This document shows positions 20,946 to 32,177 of a DNA stretch of 64,000 nt, one piece after another. The stretch lies in NCBI GenBank assembly GCA_949710005.1, contig OX453274.1, forward strand, positions 28,816,440-28,880,439, written 5' to 3'. The position numbers and the translations under genes are program-made. The first letter of the stretch is position 1. Each line of letters begins with the position of its first letter. The notes beneath the pieces are model-generated. The model was given only the letters and a program-made list of their open reading frames with translations, was not told where the DNA came from and made no database searches. Origin of the DNA: Ricordea florida (Eukaryota > Cnidaria > Anthozoa > Corallimorpharia > Ricordeidae).

Positions 20946-22380
20946 TCACGTCCGTGTTTTCTTTACCAGAGCCATAAACTCGTGAAACTTAACAACTCCA
21001 TCTTGATTCAAATCCATAATTTTAAAGAGCTCCTCAAGTTGCACCTGTGTGAGCGGAACGCCAAGTTTCTGTAGTCCTCCACAAAAGCTCTTTTTGTCTA
21101 ACCTTTTGCGAAGGACGCTAACATCTGATTTGCACATAGACCTAAACAAATCGATGAGTCTCCATCCTCGACTGTTCACAAAAGACATAAAATTCTGGAC
21201 AACGATGGGGGCCTTGGAAACAGTTACCTTTGATATCGTTGCCTTTGCTTTGCACTGTTCTCCACTGATAGCCCTTCCCCAAGAACCCTGAAATCCTGGA
21301 TGTTTCTGTGAAAGCAACCTGATCTCTTGTAAACATGTTTGATTAAGTGCAATATCATCCATGTCAAGTATTTTTAGAGCGCTTAAATCATTCTTGTTGA
21401 TCTGCGTGAGAAGCTTGTACGCCCCGTGGATGTGAAAGACGTTGCGGCCGATCTTCAACGTATGAAGTATCGTATTCGTCGCTGGAGCGTCAGCGATGGC
21501 TTTGATCCCGTCTTCATGGAATCCACAGTTTGTTACATCAAGGATCTTGAGTGAACGGTTGGAGGAGAGAGCATCCCCCATCTCCACGGCTCCCTCGTTG
21601 CACAAGCTGTTCCTTGAGATGTTCAGGTCCTGAAGTGTTCGGTTGCATTGGAGGGCCTTCGCTATGGCTGCTACACCTTGATGGTGAATAGCATTCCAAC
21701 TAACGTCCAACACCTTAACCGATCTGTTGAAGCTGATGAAAGAGCTAAGAATAATGGCCCCATCATCCCCTATTTCGTTGTCTTTTAATATTAACGTCGT
21801 TAGTTCAATCCTCGAAGATACAACGGTTATTGATAACACCTCCCTGCAATCCACAGTTTTCCAAGCGTAATTCGCGCAGCACAACGTTCTCGTCCAACAT
21901 TTCACCCAAGATCTTCATTCCTTTGGTTCCTGGACGATTCTCAGATAGGTTGAGTTCAGAGACGAAACAATTATCCTTAAGCATTTGAGCAACTGCAAGT
22001 GTTCCATCGTGCGTTATACCGTTATCACGCAGATTTAATTTCGTGACCGTTATATTCCGTGCCAGTGTCGCGGCAACAGCGATAGCGCCACTATCACGAA
22101 TTCCGTAATGCGCTAGATCAACTGCAGTTGTCGTGACCTCCCGTAGGAATTTCGAAATTGGTGGTATGCAAAGTTTTCGGCACATCCCCAAAAAAAACTC
22201 TTCTTGCGTTTTATCAAAGTTCTTTTCCCTTTCAAAATCGTCTTCGAGGTCGGTGTCATATTCTTCACTGTCGCTGACACCATCATATGTTGCCTTGGAT
22301 ACTAGTTCTTCCTTGTTCTCGGCCAAGTCAAGCTGTTTGGTTGACTTTCCCAGCAGCACAGGGATCCCGTTCTTAGACAT
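20946..22380 (-). pseudogene. LRRC74-like leucine-rich repeat protein with EF-hand; one frameshift
   Basis: An acidic N-terminus (DSEEYDTDLEDDFE) and a linker lead to about nine ribonuclease-inhibitor-type repeats (VTKLNLRDNGITHDGTLAVA, VSELNLSENRPGTKG, VKVLDVSWNAIHHQGVAAIA, LQDLNISRNSLCNEGAVEMG). A C-terminal domain ends in a canonical EF-hand loop, DLNQDGVVKFHE, which should bind calcium. The frame shifts at about 21815-21850, after CGLQGG in a repeat; the two pieces are 22380-21805 and 21905-20946. The paralogue at 24933 has a few extra residues at this point, so a small deletion is likely. No introns are seen. It could be a pseudogene, or the shift could be a sequence error; every other part is open, which argues for recent breakage. 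The role is unknown; LRRs suggest protein binding. Confidence 0.75.
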
Positions 22381-24932
22381 GGTGTTTATTTGATTACGAT
22401 TTTGGGGGTTCTAATTTGGTCTATCGATTCTCATCAGCCCAAACTCGTGTGTACCTAGCGGCTGCAGTGGGCATATGTGATAGAGATAAACTAAAGAAAG
22501 ATATTTAACTGGATAGATCTACCACCTATAGCTAACATAATAGTACACTTGTAATAATTTTTAAGGAGAATAAATTTAACCTTGACAACAAGAAATGAGA
22601 TAAAAAACTATTCTTTCAATGATGCTTTATATTTGTCTAGAATTCGAGTTTGTAATCAGTCAAAACTTGAGGGAAAGCGGACCACTCTTAAGCTGTTTAC
22701 CAGATCATGTTTCGATAGGAAAGATTTCGAATAACAATTAATGAAATGCTTCATATTTTATTGATAGGAAAAATCGTTTGATAAATCACGATTCTTTAAT
22801 GATCTCATAAGAACATAATCCAATAAATGATTTGTACGTTCTTGAATACTCGTTTAATGAGAACAACGTTTTTAAATCATTACCTGTGAGGTTAGTTAAC
22901 TATAGACTACCGTCGTTTTCAACAAAACACGGCGAATTGCACACATTAAAAGGAAACACCCAGTTAGACTAGCTAGTCATCTACAACGCTCATGAATGCA
23001 ACAAAATTGTTCTTGGTAATGTTTTTTAAATCTAATTAGTTACAAAACTGATAACTTGCATTGGAATAGGTGTTCTTTTTATTTATTAAGATTTTCAGCG
23101 GATACACGATACGGAAGAAGTTTAATTTTACCAAGCCGAAATTATTATATCCCAAGACCTTACTAAAAAGAAATGTCTTTATAGCTCAAGACCTTCCACC
23201 AAAACTGAAGCTGTCCTCCGTGGTTTTCTGTTTTTAAAACCAATTAAGACTCATCATATGATCTGCTTTAGCTCTTCAGTACCCTCCTTCATAAAACAAA
23301 CTAAGCAGTTATTGCTTCATAAAGCATGACCAACAAGAGACCCTATAAAAATGTTGTCTACCTAACTCAATGCAAACAATTAATTAATGTAGCCTTTTTC
23401 AAGAGAATGAAAATATATCTTAAAATATAAGCTAAATATTGTGACAATTAGAAGGGTAAAAGAGTAAAACAAATTCTTGATAAATGTCTTAATATGGAGC
23501 TAAAGCAAAACACGATAGGAACGTCGAAACAGACGGCACCAACAAACGAAACATTAAAACCGCAATTGCAAAATACAGTCTCGTAAGTTGCTTTGTCATC
23601 CTGTGCAAAGCAAAAGAAGCAAATAACTATATTTTAATTGTTGCCGAAGACACCAATGTACACGGTTAAAATTTCCTGGAGACGTTGAAATGAAATGCGA
23701 ACGGCAAAGAATAGAACATTCTCCAGTTTGAAAGAAAAATGGAAGCAAAATGAGACAAGTGCCATCAACGCTACACCAAAAAAAAATGAATAATTTTTTG
23801 CTAATGTCGTCCTTGGTGTACGGCATGGTATCTTTGTTTGTTTTCTTATGCACCCATTTATTCCTAAAAGTAATTGTATGAATGTGCTTATAAACATGAA
23901 TATCTTTCAGACTTTAATTTTGAATAAGATTGATGAAATCGCCCAATGGACCCCCTGTGATGCTTTATAATCAGAGACTAGTTCTGTTGGAGTTTTAATA
24001 GCTTAATGAACACATTTTTGTTGTTGGGAATGATTGTTGTTAGAAGCGATTTGAAAGAAATACGAGTGGGATGCGATTCTATGTAATCAAATCGCACTTC
24101 GCAATTAAAACTACGACAACATAAAAAACATTTTGCTTTGCATTCTGTAAATTTATTAAAGCATTACAAAGATTTAGCAGCATCAGTTACCTATGGTCCT
24201 AAAAGAGAGTTTTTAACATACACTAAATGAGGTAGTAACATAAGCAATTTTTAGCTCGCAATGTTTTTGAAGAATTTGCAGTTTGGGAGGGTAGATAGTT
24301 TGGAGGAGCCTATTCACTTTATCAAAGAAAGACGAAATCAATTACGATTCAGAATTCCATACAAAATATTTTCTTTATATCCAGTAAATAATTAAGCAGT
24401 TACAAAGAGTTCTTAACTTGCAATAATCGAAGAATCATTGTTGGCATCTTTTAGTCGGTGCTGTCTTTACAGAATGGAAGAGTAGAACTTTGGGATGGGC
24501 TCGTTTCCTGTGCTATAGAAAGGTATCAGTCTAGAATTCCATGCTTCCTAACATCACCACATGGGTTCCTTAAATGAAACATTCATTATACGATGACGAG
24601 AACCGCACCTAACTAAGGTGCACGGATTAAACAGAGATCAACAGAACTTTTCCAAAAAGTACCCTTGGATATATAGGTGAGAACGCTGGAGTCGAGATTT
24701 TGTTGTGGATTCTACTGAAGCAAGTGAATCGGATCGCAAATATATGTTTTGAAAGTGACTTTGGGTTTTGCAAAAGTCACAGAGGTTATCTTAACCAAGT
24801 TTCCCAGTCTTTAAGTTCGGATGCAATGATTTTCCGTCCAGTCAGATAAATTGACAGTTGTTGGTGGACAAATCTGAAGAATTTTGAATACGAAGTAATT
24901 TCCCGATCTTTTTTGAGGTCAACACTGCGCTC
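22381..24932. other. 2.5-kb intergenic region between divergent LRR/EF-hand paralogues
   Basis: AT-rich. It would contain both promoters of the divergent pair if they are expressed. I see no exon, and the short frames at 23596-23897 (-) lack protein character. No repeats with clear ends were found. Confidence 0.45.
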
Positions 24933-26308
24933 ATGGAGGACAATGGGTTCTTTGATACTGATCTGGAGGAAGAATACGACAAAGATGAAGAAAAAGTGGG
25001 AGGCAACGAAGGCAAAGATGATCAACCCATTTTAGTGAAGTCTGTAGAGGACATTTATCTCAATGCCTGCAAGAGAATTGGCATTGCTCCTTCGTCCAAG
25101 TTTCATAGATCGTGTTCTACTCCGAATGTCGACATGAAGCATTACGGACTTGGAGATTCAGGCATTCGAGCAGTGTGCATAGCGCTGGAGCAATGCGTAA
25201 CTGTAACAAGTTTAAATCTTCATGAAAATGGCATCAGTGACCATGGTGTCAAGTGCATCGCAAACATGCTGAAGAAAAACTTGGTCATTACCAACATTGA
25301 CTTGTCCGGAAATCACTTTGGTAAGCAAGGTGCTGACAAACTCGGCGATGTGTTTCTTCAAAATGACACATTGAAACAGCTCACCCTAAGCCACTGCGGG
25401 TTGCGAGGTAAAGCTATCGGACGATTCTGTAATGCACTTAGGTTAAATGCTCCTATAACGCATCTCAATTTGTCCTACAATGATCTTGGTGATGAAGGTG
25501 CCGTTCTGTTGGGCTCTGCCATAAGACGGAACGCTGTCCTTCGCTTTTTGGATCTAAGTTGGAATAGCATTCGTGTCAAAGGTGCCAGGGTCTTAGCGGA
25601 AGGCCTCAAAGTAAACAAGCACCTCAAGGAGCTGAATCTGGCGTGGAATGGCCTATTGGATGATGGTGTGAAAGCCATTGAAGAAGTAATGTCGTCTGTG
25701 ACGACACTCGCATATGCCTGGATATTAGCAGCAACTGCATCACAAATAGAGGCGTTGCGTACATTGCGAGGATCTTGAGAACGAACAAAAACTTGGAGGT
25801 TTTGAAAACAGGGCGCAATCCTTTCCAAAGTTTTGGTGCTTGCATTCTGCTGCGGGCGATTCAGAAAAATCCGACGAGCAAACTGAGAGAGCTTCAGTTA
25901 GACGACATAGTGTTTGACAAAGACTGCGCCAAAGAGCTAGCACTGCTTCTGGAAGCCAGACCTTCATTCACGTGTTCTAGGGACATCAGTATCATTGGAG
26001 AGCACAAGTCCTTCCTGCAGGCGAAGCGTCCAGACATCCTTGACGTCTTCCTGGCTTTCGTACGCACTAGGGGATTGCGTTTGATAGATCTGTTTAAAAT
26101 GCTTGCCAAGGATCGGGATGCTCTCAAGCTTGCCAAGGAAGATTTTGTTGGAGGAATGAAGAAACTGAACGCTCCAATAAATGATTTGAAACTAAGGGAG
26201 CTTTTTGACCGAATGGACTCTCACGGTAGTGGGATTATCGCTTTTCAGGATTTTGCCGGTTGGATAAATGACCGTTATGAACCACAGAGCGTTGCAGCAC
26301 AAAAATGA
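24933..26308 (+). pseudogene. LRRC74-like leucine-rich repeat protein with degenerate EF-hand; one frameshift
   Basis: Paralogue of 20946-22380, in opposite orientation. It starts with MEDNGFFDTDLEEEYDKDEE and the acidic segment shared with its sister. Repeats include VTSLNLHENGISDHGVKCIA, ITNIDLSGNHFGKQG, ITHLNLSYNDLGDEGAVLLG, LRFLDLSWNSIRVKGARVLA and LKELNLAWNGLLDDGVKAIE. Near 25718 one base appears to be missing: after TTLAY the next repeat (LDISSNCITNRGVAYIARIL) continues in another frame until 25775, where the second open piece runs to 26308. The C-terminal loop DSHGSGIIAFQD lacks the acidic residue at position 5, so calcium binding is doubtful. There are no introns. The start is chosen because it opens the conserved acidic region. 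Confidence 0.75.
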
Positions 26309-26683
26309 GTCTACTGCAAGTTTTTATAAAAATCCAGGGAAAAGTAGCTTGAAAGGAAGCTAAAAGGAATCCATGTTGAAAAACATTTTTGAAACCAAAC
26401 AAAACAAGGGTGTTTTTTTTATTTCACTCCGCGTTTGTCGTCATGGTTACGCAAAATTAACTTTTTTGTACCCAAAACCAAGCTAATGCAGGGTTCAATT
26501 GAATTTCGCAAAACCTGAACCAAAAGCAACTACCGTTAAAAATCACATCAGGTAATAAGAATAACATACCACGAGGTAAAAGAGATTTTAGATTCAATTT
26601 TAAATCTATCCGAACTCTTGTAGTAAGCTTTGATCATCGTTGTGTAAATTATGAGAAAATATAACTTATCTAATGTTAACACC
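26309..26683. other. Intergenic, no feature recognised
   Basis: This is the 3' flank of the LRR gene up to the truncated start of the DIRS-like element. No coding frame of note. Confidence 0.4.
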
Positions 26684-26726
26684 TGAGCCAACACCTGAGT
26701 GGCTGTCCAATTCAGCTCCACCCTAT

Positions 26727-27440
26727 AGATGCTACCATCTGGACCGATGCGTCCAAGAAGGGTTGGGGTGCAGCATACCAGGGGAGATCTACTGGTGGTC
26801 ACTGGTGCGTGGAGGAGTTAACAGCGCACATCAATGTCCTGGAATTACGAGCAGCAACCTTAGCCCTAAAAGCCCTGTTGTGGGTTCAACAGCCTCTGCC
26901 CAAACATGTCCACTTGAGGTTAGAGAACACGACAGCGGTGGCGTACATCAACAACCGGGGGAGCGCACGCTCACCTGCCCTGACCACTCAGGCACTGGAA
27001 CATTGGGCAGTAGTCCCTGACAGCTCAGCATATTCCAGGGATTCAGAATGGAGTAGCAGACACTGCCTCCAGACAGATCGAAAGCAGAACAGAGTGGACT
27101 CTGAACAAAGGGATCTTCCAGTCAGTTTGTCAGAGGTTCTACACACCGGACGAGGACCTCTTTGCATCTCGCCTAACTCATCGCGTGCCAAAGTATGTCT
27201 CGAGGTACCCGGATCCAGGAGCTGTAGCCGTGGACGCATTTCTCCAGGACTGGAGCAAATGGACCTGTCTAATCCACCCTTCAGTGGTCCTTCTCCCTCG
27301 AATCCTCAGGAAGATAAGAGAAGATCAGGCAACAGCTCTCTTGATTGCATCCAACTGGTCTGGGCAACCATGGTTCCCAGAACTTCTTCAAATGCTGGTC
27401 CTCTACTCCTACCCCGGTCTCCATCTCTGCTGTTCCTTCC
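26727..27440 (+). pseudogene. DIRS-like RNase H and connector, broken
   Basis: DATIWTDASKKGWGAAYQG is the start of RNase H with its catalytic Asp. The next segment continues with HINVLELRAATLALKALL (Glu) and RLENTTAVAYINNRGS, where the usual Asp is Glu. Another frame shift later gives FASRLTHRVPKYVSRYPDPG, AVDAFLQDWS, LLPRILRKIREDQATALLIA and SGQPWFPELLQML, typical for DIRS polyproteins. Frameshifts fall near 26800, 27015 and 27185. Confidence 0.8.
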
Positions 27441-28365
27441 ATTTTAGCCCACCGTGCACCACCCTCTGTGGCAGTCACTGCATCTAGCAGTTTGGCCCTT
27501 ATCAGGAATCGTTACGAAACAACAGGCCTTTCAAAGGAAGTTGTTGACATCCTACTGGCATCAAGAGGAGCAGCCACCCAGAAGCGGTATGCAGGCCCGT
27601 GGAAGGCATGGGTTCGCTGGTGTTCTCAACGGAGTATCTGTCCCATTTCAGCTCCTGTAGCAGAAGTCCTTGCTTTTCTGGCATCACTAGTTACACAGGG
27701 GAATTTGAAGTACAGGACTGTAGCCCTCTATAAGTCGGCTATTTCTCAGACTCATGACCCAGTTGGCTCATGTCCAAACGGCATTATCATTCTTAGAGTC
27801 CCCTGAGCCCTTGGAGGATCTGACATTGAAGCAGCTTTCTTACAAGACAGTTCTATTGGTGGCACTCACATCAGCAGCAAGAGCTCATGAACTATCTTCA
27901 TTGGACTTGACCTATTCCCTTAAAAAGAAAGGTTCATGGGAATTTACTCTCCCCACACACACCAAGACCTCCAGGCCTGGTCACCCAGCCCGCAAGATTT
28001 TCCTTCCATCCTTTCCAGGGAATCTCAAGATTTGTGTTGTGCGAAGCCTTACAGCCTACGTGGAGAAGACGAAGAAGTTGCGTACCTCCTGAAAGCTACT
28101 CGTGTCTTATACTTCCCCTTATAAAGCTACTTCAAGCCAGTCTGTTTCTCGATGGTCATCAAAGGCCTTACGGCTGGCCGGAATTGAATTAGGATATACC
28201 GGTTACTCAACTAGAGGAGCATCTACCTCTGCATCCGCTGCAGCAGGACAGTCTGTTGAGCTCATCCTGCAAGCAGCAGATTGGGCTTCCGCACAGACCT
28301 TCGAATGCTTTTATCACAGAGAACACTCTAGTGGTTCCTTTGCCAGGGCAGTGTTGAACGGCTGA
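27440..28365 (+). pseudogene. DIRS-like tyrosine recombinase, broken
   Basis: The N-terminal core-binding half is open at 27440-27780 (GAATQKRYAGPWKAWVRWC, then APVAEVLAFLASL). The catalytic half follows in another frame: TSAARAHELSSLDL supplies the first Arg, YSTRGAST has Tyr in place of the usual His of the HxxR box, and ECFYHRE supplies the Tyr nucleophile. A stop after KTKKLRTS (28092) and two frame changes break the gene. Family assignment is firm; activity is not possible. Confidence 0.85.
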
Positions 28366-28547
28366 ACTGATTTCTGATTTTGTTTGTATTTCAGAACTTC
28401 TTTCTTGTCACTGTTGTTTGGGCTTTATTTATTGTACAGCATGCCTTTTAGAACTTTATTAAAGGTTTGTTTATGCTATCTAATGTTGTTCCTCCGCTTG
28501 GCAGTATTGCTTTGGAGTTCTGCACCAGTATTGCGACTATCAGTCGG

Positions 28548-28905
28548 AGAGGGGAGAAGGAGAAATTATATTTCCCCGGAGGGTCAGTGCTTACCTGACG
28601 GGGAGACCTGGTTCTCCGAACCCCTCGTAGACTGATATTAGCAATACTGGTCCCCAAGCCATTGCAGCTATCTTCCTTCCCCACCCTGGTACTGCCAATC
28701 GGTACGGCCTCACTCGCAACTACTGCGAGAAAGAGCGCATGCGCTTCGATTTCTTTACATTGGGGTACCCAGGCCGCGGTCGCGCGACATATGCACCAGT
28801 ATTGCTCATATCAGTCTACGAGGGGTTCGGAGAACCACATCTCCCCGTCAGGTAAGAAATGACCCTCCGGGAAAATATAATTTCTCTTTCCTCATTTTCT
28901 CTGGT
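28548..28905. repeat. DIRS-type inverted terminal / internal complementary repeat
   Basis: The segment at 28548-28652 (GGAGAAATTATATTTCCCCG ... GACTGATATTAGCAATACTGG) is repeated inverted at about 28795-28905 (CCAGTATTGCTCATATCAGT ... CCGGGAAAATATAATTTCTC). Arms are about 105 bp with only a few mismatches and a loop of about 140 bp. Confidence 0.85.
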
Positions 28906-29119
28906 GGAAGTCATTAAATAAATAAAAACATAAATAAATTTAGGACCACAACACCACCAAAGGTAGCTCCGTATTTCTATATATTTATTGTATTTGACCT
29001 ATCTGTTCTCAAAGATTCTTATTCGCGTTACTTCTATTTACATAAGATATAATTTCTCTTAGAGAAAGCTTTAAAGGTACCTAGTGTGATACATTAGGGA
29101 CGGACCATTAAAAAAGTGA

Positions 29120-29345
29120 TGAGGGGGGGGGGGGAATTTTCAGCTTGCACGATTTTTTTTTTCGCTCACTGCTCGTGCAGGAATTTTTTTATCAGGTGAA
29201 CCCCTCTGCACGAATTTTTTTTACTACGTGTGAAAAAGTCACAATTGGACCTTCCTTCTGCATGAATTTTTTTTCCGTTCTTTGCATGATTTTTTTTTTT
29301 TTTGCATTTTCCCTTGCATGAATTTTTTTTTTGGATTTTTAGAAT
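29120..29345. repeat. T-run tandem array with TGCATGAA spacers
   Basis: Six to seven repeats in which a run of 8-13 T follows GCACGAA/GCATGAA/GCATGAT (one GCAGGAA). It starts with a G10 run at about 29125. Low complexity, non-coding; the frame on the minus strand is lysine-rich by composition only. Confidence 0.8.
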
Positions 29346-30140
29346 ACTGTTATTGAACGACACAATAAAACGAGACGCGTATCTGAAGTAGATCCATAGT
29401 TTTCTTTAAGAACATCGTTCCGCCTCATTTCGTCCTCCGATTTGAAGCACACCCATTAGGACCACGTATGCGCAATAGGACATTAACGGGGACTAGTGAC
29501 TGAACGAAAAAATAACGAAGCCCTTAATTCTTCTCGGGCGTTCCTTCGTGAGAAGCTCGGGTAATCAATGTCAAACAATCACCGAACTCGGTTTTCGTAT
29601 GATATGCCGATCTCGGAGGATTCTATAACCTCAACCTTCAGCAGGTAACGCCCTTCTCGTTCTGTATTATCCTCTATACCATGCTCATCAAAGAAATTTG
29701 AATTGAAGCTGGAAACTCTTTACTATCAGTTGACGAAAACCCAACACCACCAGCTGGGTGGACAGGTTACGCACAGCAGGGTGATAAGGGAAATCAATAT
29801 GTTTTTCGTGAAAAATGCCAGAGGTTTTTACTCAAAACGGCCTCATCAAAACAATCAAGTAATACCAGTATGTCAAGCAGGAACTACTTTCTCAAGGACA
29901 AACACAGCAAACTGAATATTCTGAATTGTTCGTTTGATGACAGGGACAAGTGCAAAAAGAAGCGGACATCAAAATGAACCGATTGGAGCTTGCGGCAAAT
30001 AGACAACGTCCGCATCAAGCGCGAGAAAATGTCTAACATTTATTGTACTACGATTTGTTGACAAAGCAGGGCGAAAGTTTCAGATTTTGACGGTCTAAAA
30101 TGAAAACCTCAATAAATGTTGACATATCAGTAAAATTTCA
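29346..30140. other. Intergenic, no feature recognised
   Basis: The only frames are short (29703-29915, +) and lack family motifs. If the polyQ exon belongs to a minus-strand gene, its next exon may lie here, but I cannot pick one out. Confidence 0.35.
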
Positions 30141-30146
30141 ACATAC

Positions 30147-30557
30147 CTGACAACTGTCTCCGAAGTTGTCTGAGGTACTCTGCAGTTGATTGTTGTTGTT
30201 GTTGTTGCTGTTGTTGCTGTTGTTGTTGCTGTTGCTGCTGTTGTTGCTGTTGTTTTTGTTGTTGCTGCAGTGCGGCTTTAAATTGTTGGCGTTGCAGATG
30301 TAGTTGCTGTTGTTTCTGTCGTTGCTGGTTTACAAGGTTTACCCTGCTCATTGTCGTCTGTTGGTACTGTGATTGAAGGGTCTGTTGCAGCTGCGCATGA
30401 CCCGATGATACAGGCAGCTGATGTGCCAGTGTGGGCTGCGGTTGTGGCTGGATAGCCCGCTGACCGGGTAGTGTAAATTGCTGTTGTGGCTGTGTCTGTT
30501 GGGCTTGTTGTGGTTGTTGCTGAAGTGCTCTTGTTAGATTTTGCGATACCGCAAGAT
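30147..30557 (-). CDS. Polyglutamine-rich exon of an unidentified split gene
   Basis: An open exon on the minus strand, bounded by an acceptor (TTTTGCTTGAAAG) and a donor (CAG|GTATGT), 411 nt long, phase 1 at both ends. It encodes a Gln-rich protein with a leading helix (DLAVSQNLTRALQQQPQQ), a middle TTMSRVNLVNQQRQKQQ part, a run of about 20 Gln coded by mixed CAA/CAG, and STAEYLRQLRRQLS at the end. A Gln run followed by a short helix of this kind occurs at the C-terminus of Mediator subunit MED12, so that is one candidate; other Gln-rich transcription co-activators are equally possible. No partner exon was found nearby, so it could be a stranded or duplicated exon. The alternate frame at 30278-30568 is a shadow. 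Confidence 0.45.
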
Positions 30558-30639
30558 CTTTCAAGCAAAAAGAGAAAATGTTTTCAATAATCTCAATTTT
30601 TCTCTTGTCCACCTACGCTCTGCCACTAACTAACCCCTG

Positions 30640-31050
30640 TATAATATTTCCTTCGATGTACGAATTGTGTTATAAGGTAGTTAAGGTTTAGAACAGATGT
30701 CCAACGGCTGAACGTCACACACCAATGCCAGATGCTATGACTTGAACTCGGCTACGATTTTTAATTCAACTTTTATTAATAAACATACGAAAATTACAAA
30801 TTGCACTCGCCTTACAAGCTCAAGCAATTTTTTTGTGTTTGAAAAACTTGCTTCTGCTCATTTATTCCAAGTTGCACTAGAAACCATTTGATTACCTATA
30901 CAAACTACAATTAATCAATTAGTTAAATTATTTATAAGGTCTCAAATAAGGGTAAAAAAAGTCAAAATATACAAGGATCAAAGACAACAAATAAATGCAT
31001 CAATGAATAACAGCTGGAGAAAACGAAATTCCCACCTGAAAGCTGTTCAA
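30640..31050. other. Intergenic, no feature recognised
   Basis: AT-rich flank between the polyQ exon and the third GPCR copy. Confidence 0.35.
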
Positions 31051-31054
31051 TAGT

Positions 31055-32030
31055 TCCGTCAAGAAAAAAAATTTCTGCTAGAATCGAGCCTTACTTCTAA
31101 TTACCTTCCTCCAAGAGGGATTACCTATTGATGACTGATCAGACCACATTTTATTCGTCTTACCCCAGTTAACCATTTAAGAACAAATCGCAACAAGTTT
31201 CTTCTGCTCTTCGTAATCTCAGAGGTTATCTACAACATGAACAGCACAGAGTCATCTCCTACAATGTCAAGAGTTCACTGCACTAAAATCTCCTCGAATG
31301 ACGGGAACGTGGCGGAAGAAAACGTCTTCAGAGTGACATCCATCAATTTGATCTCTGTCAGCTGTCACCCAAATATCCTGATGAACGCGTTGGTGATCGT
31401 GGTCTAATTTTCAAATATAAGAGTACTGCATAAAGTATAAAATTGTTCGACTTCCTATTATAATTTTGTTCTTGTGTTCACGAATATATTAGCTTATAGC
31501 TACAGAGAAACTCGATTGTAAATCAAATATATATGTGTATGTTACCTAGATGAGACAGAGTAAAAAGACAAAGATGCATCAGGACACAAAGACCAAGTTA
31601 TACACCTGCCTGCCTGGCTGTTTTGACCGAAGGAAGGATGTATTTTCTTTTCTTCATCAACGTATCACAGAAAACCGAAAAAAGACAACCAAAGAAAGTT
31701 TATTTTTTAAATCAGTATCTTTCATCGACATGTTACAACAGCAGTGAACTAAAAGTAAATATTGCTCTATTTTTCACTCTAATCGTGGTCGACATTAGAG
31801 ACACATATCGTTCGTTCCAGTTTTAAAAGACGCTCCTAAATAAACATTTCATTCAGCAGAAAATCACACAGAACGACAGTGCAGTGTTAAGCCGTAAGAA
31901 AATTAAAACAGCTGTATTGTACGACTTCGTTGGTGATTGCTTTCTTAAAATATAGTTTCATTATTCTATTTTTTAGAGATTGAACAAAGCCATGGAGCAG
32001 TTAACTTTCAATTTTTCAATGGATCTCTTG
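31055..32030 (+). repeat. Partial segmental duplication of the GPCR pseudogene region (3220-4750)
   Basis: Non-coding flanks match as well as the coding part. 31057-31140 (CTTCCTCCAAGAGGGATTAC) equals 3230-3300, and 31800-32025 (AAAGACGCTC, CAGAACGACAGTGCAGT, CAGCTGTATTGTACGACTTCGTT, GAACAAAGCCATGGAGCAGT) equals 4530-4735. The copy has lost the receptor from TM2 onward. Confidence 0.8.
31237..31407 (+). pseudogene. Truncated class A GPCR copy (N-terminus and TM1 only)
   Basis: It reads MNSTESSPTMSRVHCTKISS, then FRVTSINLISVSCHPNILMN and ALVIVV, followed by a stop where the intact receptor has AVKTRRR. Identity to the gene at 1222-2160 is obvious over 57 residues. The remaining six helices are absent; the next 390 bp match neither receptor. 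Confidence 0.85.
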
Positions 32031-32177
32031 ATATTCCTTTTATTGTCAGTAACACTTAAACTCCATTTTAAGGATATAAGCAAATATACTCTTTGCGATG
32101 AAAGGCTTCATTTACTCTGAAGAAAGCATTTCCGGACTCCTTTTGTCTGCAGACCATTTTTTTCTGCTCCTTGTTTA

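Larger units (their letters stand above)
26684..28910 (+). mobile_element. DIRS-like tyrosine-recombinase retrotransposon, 5'-truncated and frameshifted
   Basis: It contains RNase H remnants, a connecting region, a tyrosine recombinase and an inverted-repeat tail. The gag-like gene and RT that should precede RNase H are missing, so the copy starts inside the polyprotein. Reading needs at least four frame changes. DIRS elements integrate through a recombinase instead of an integrase and carry unusual inverted ends; the hairpin at 28548-28905 is consistent with that. Confidence 0.85.

Noticed and set aside
22133-22393. 86-codon Ser-rich plus-strand ORF
   Set aside because: Antisense shadow of the acidic N-terminus of the LRR/EF-hand gene.
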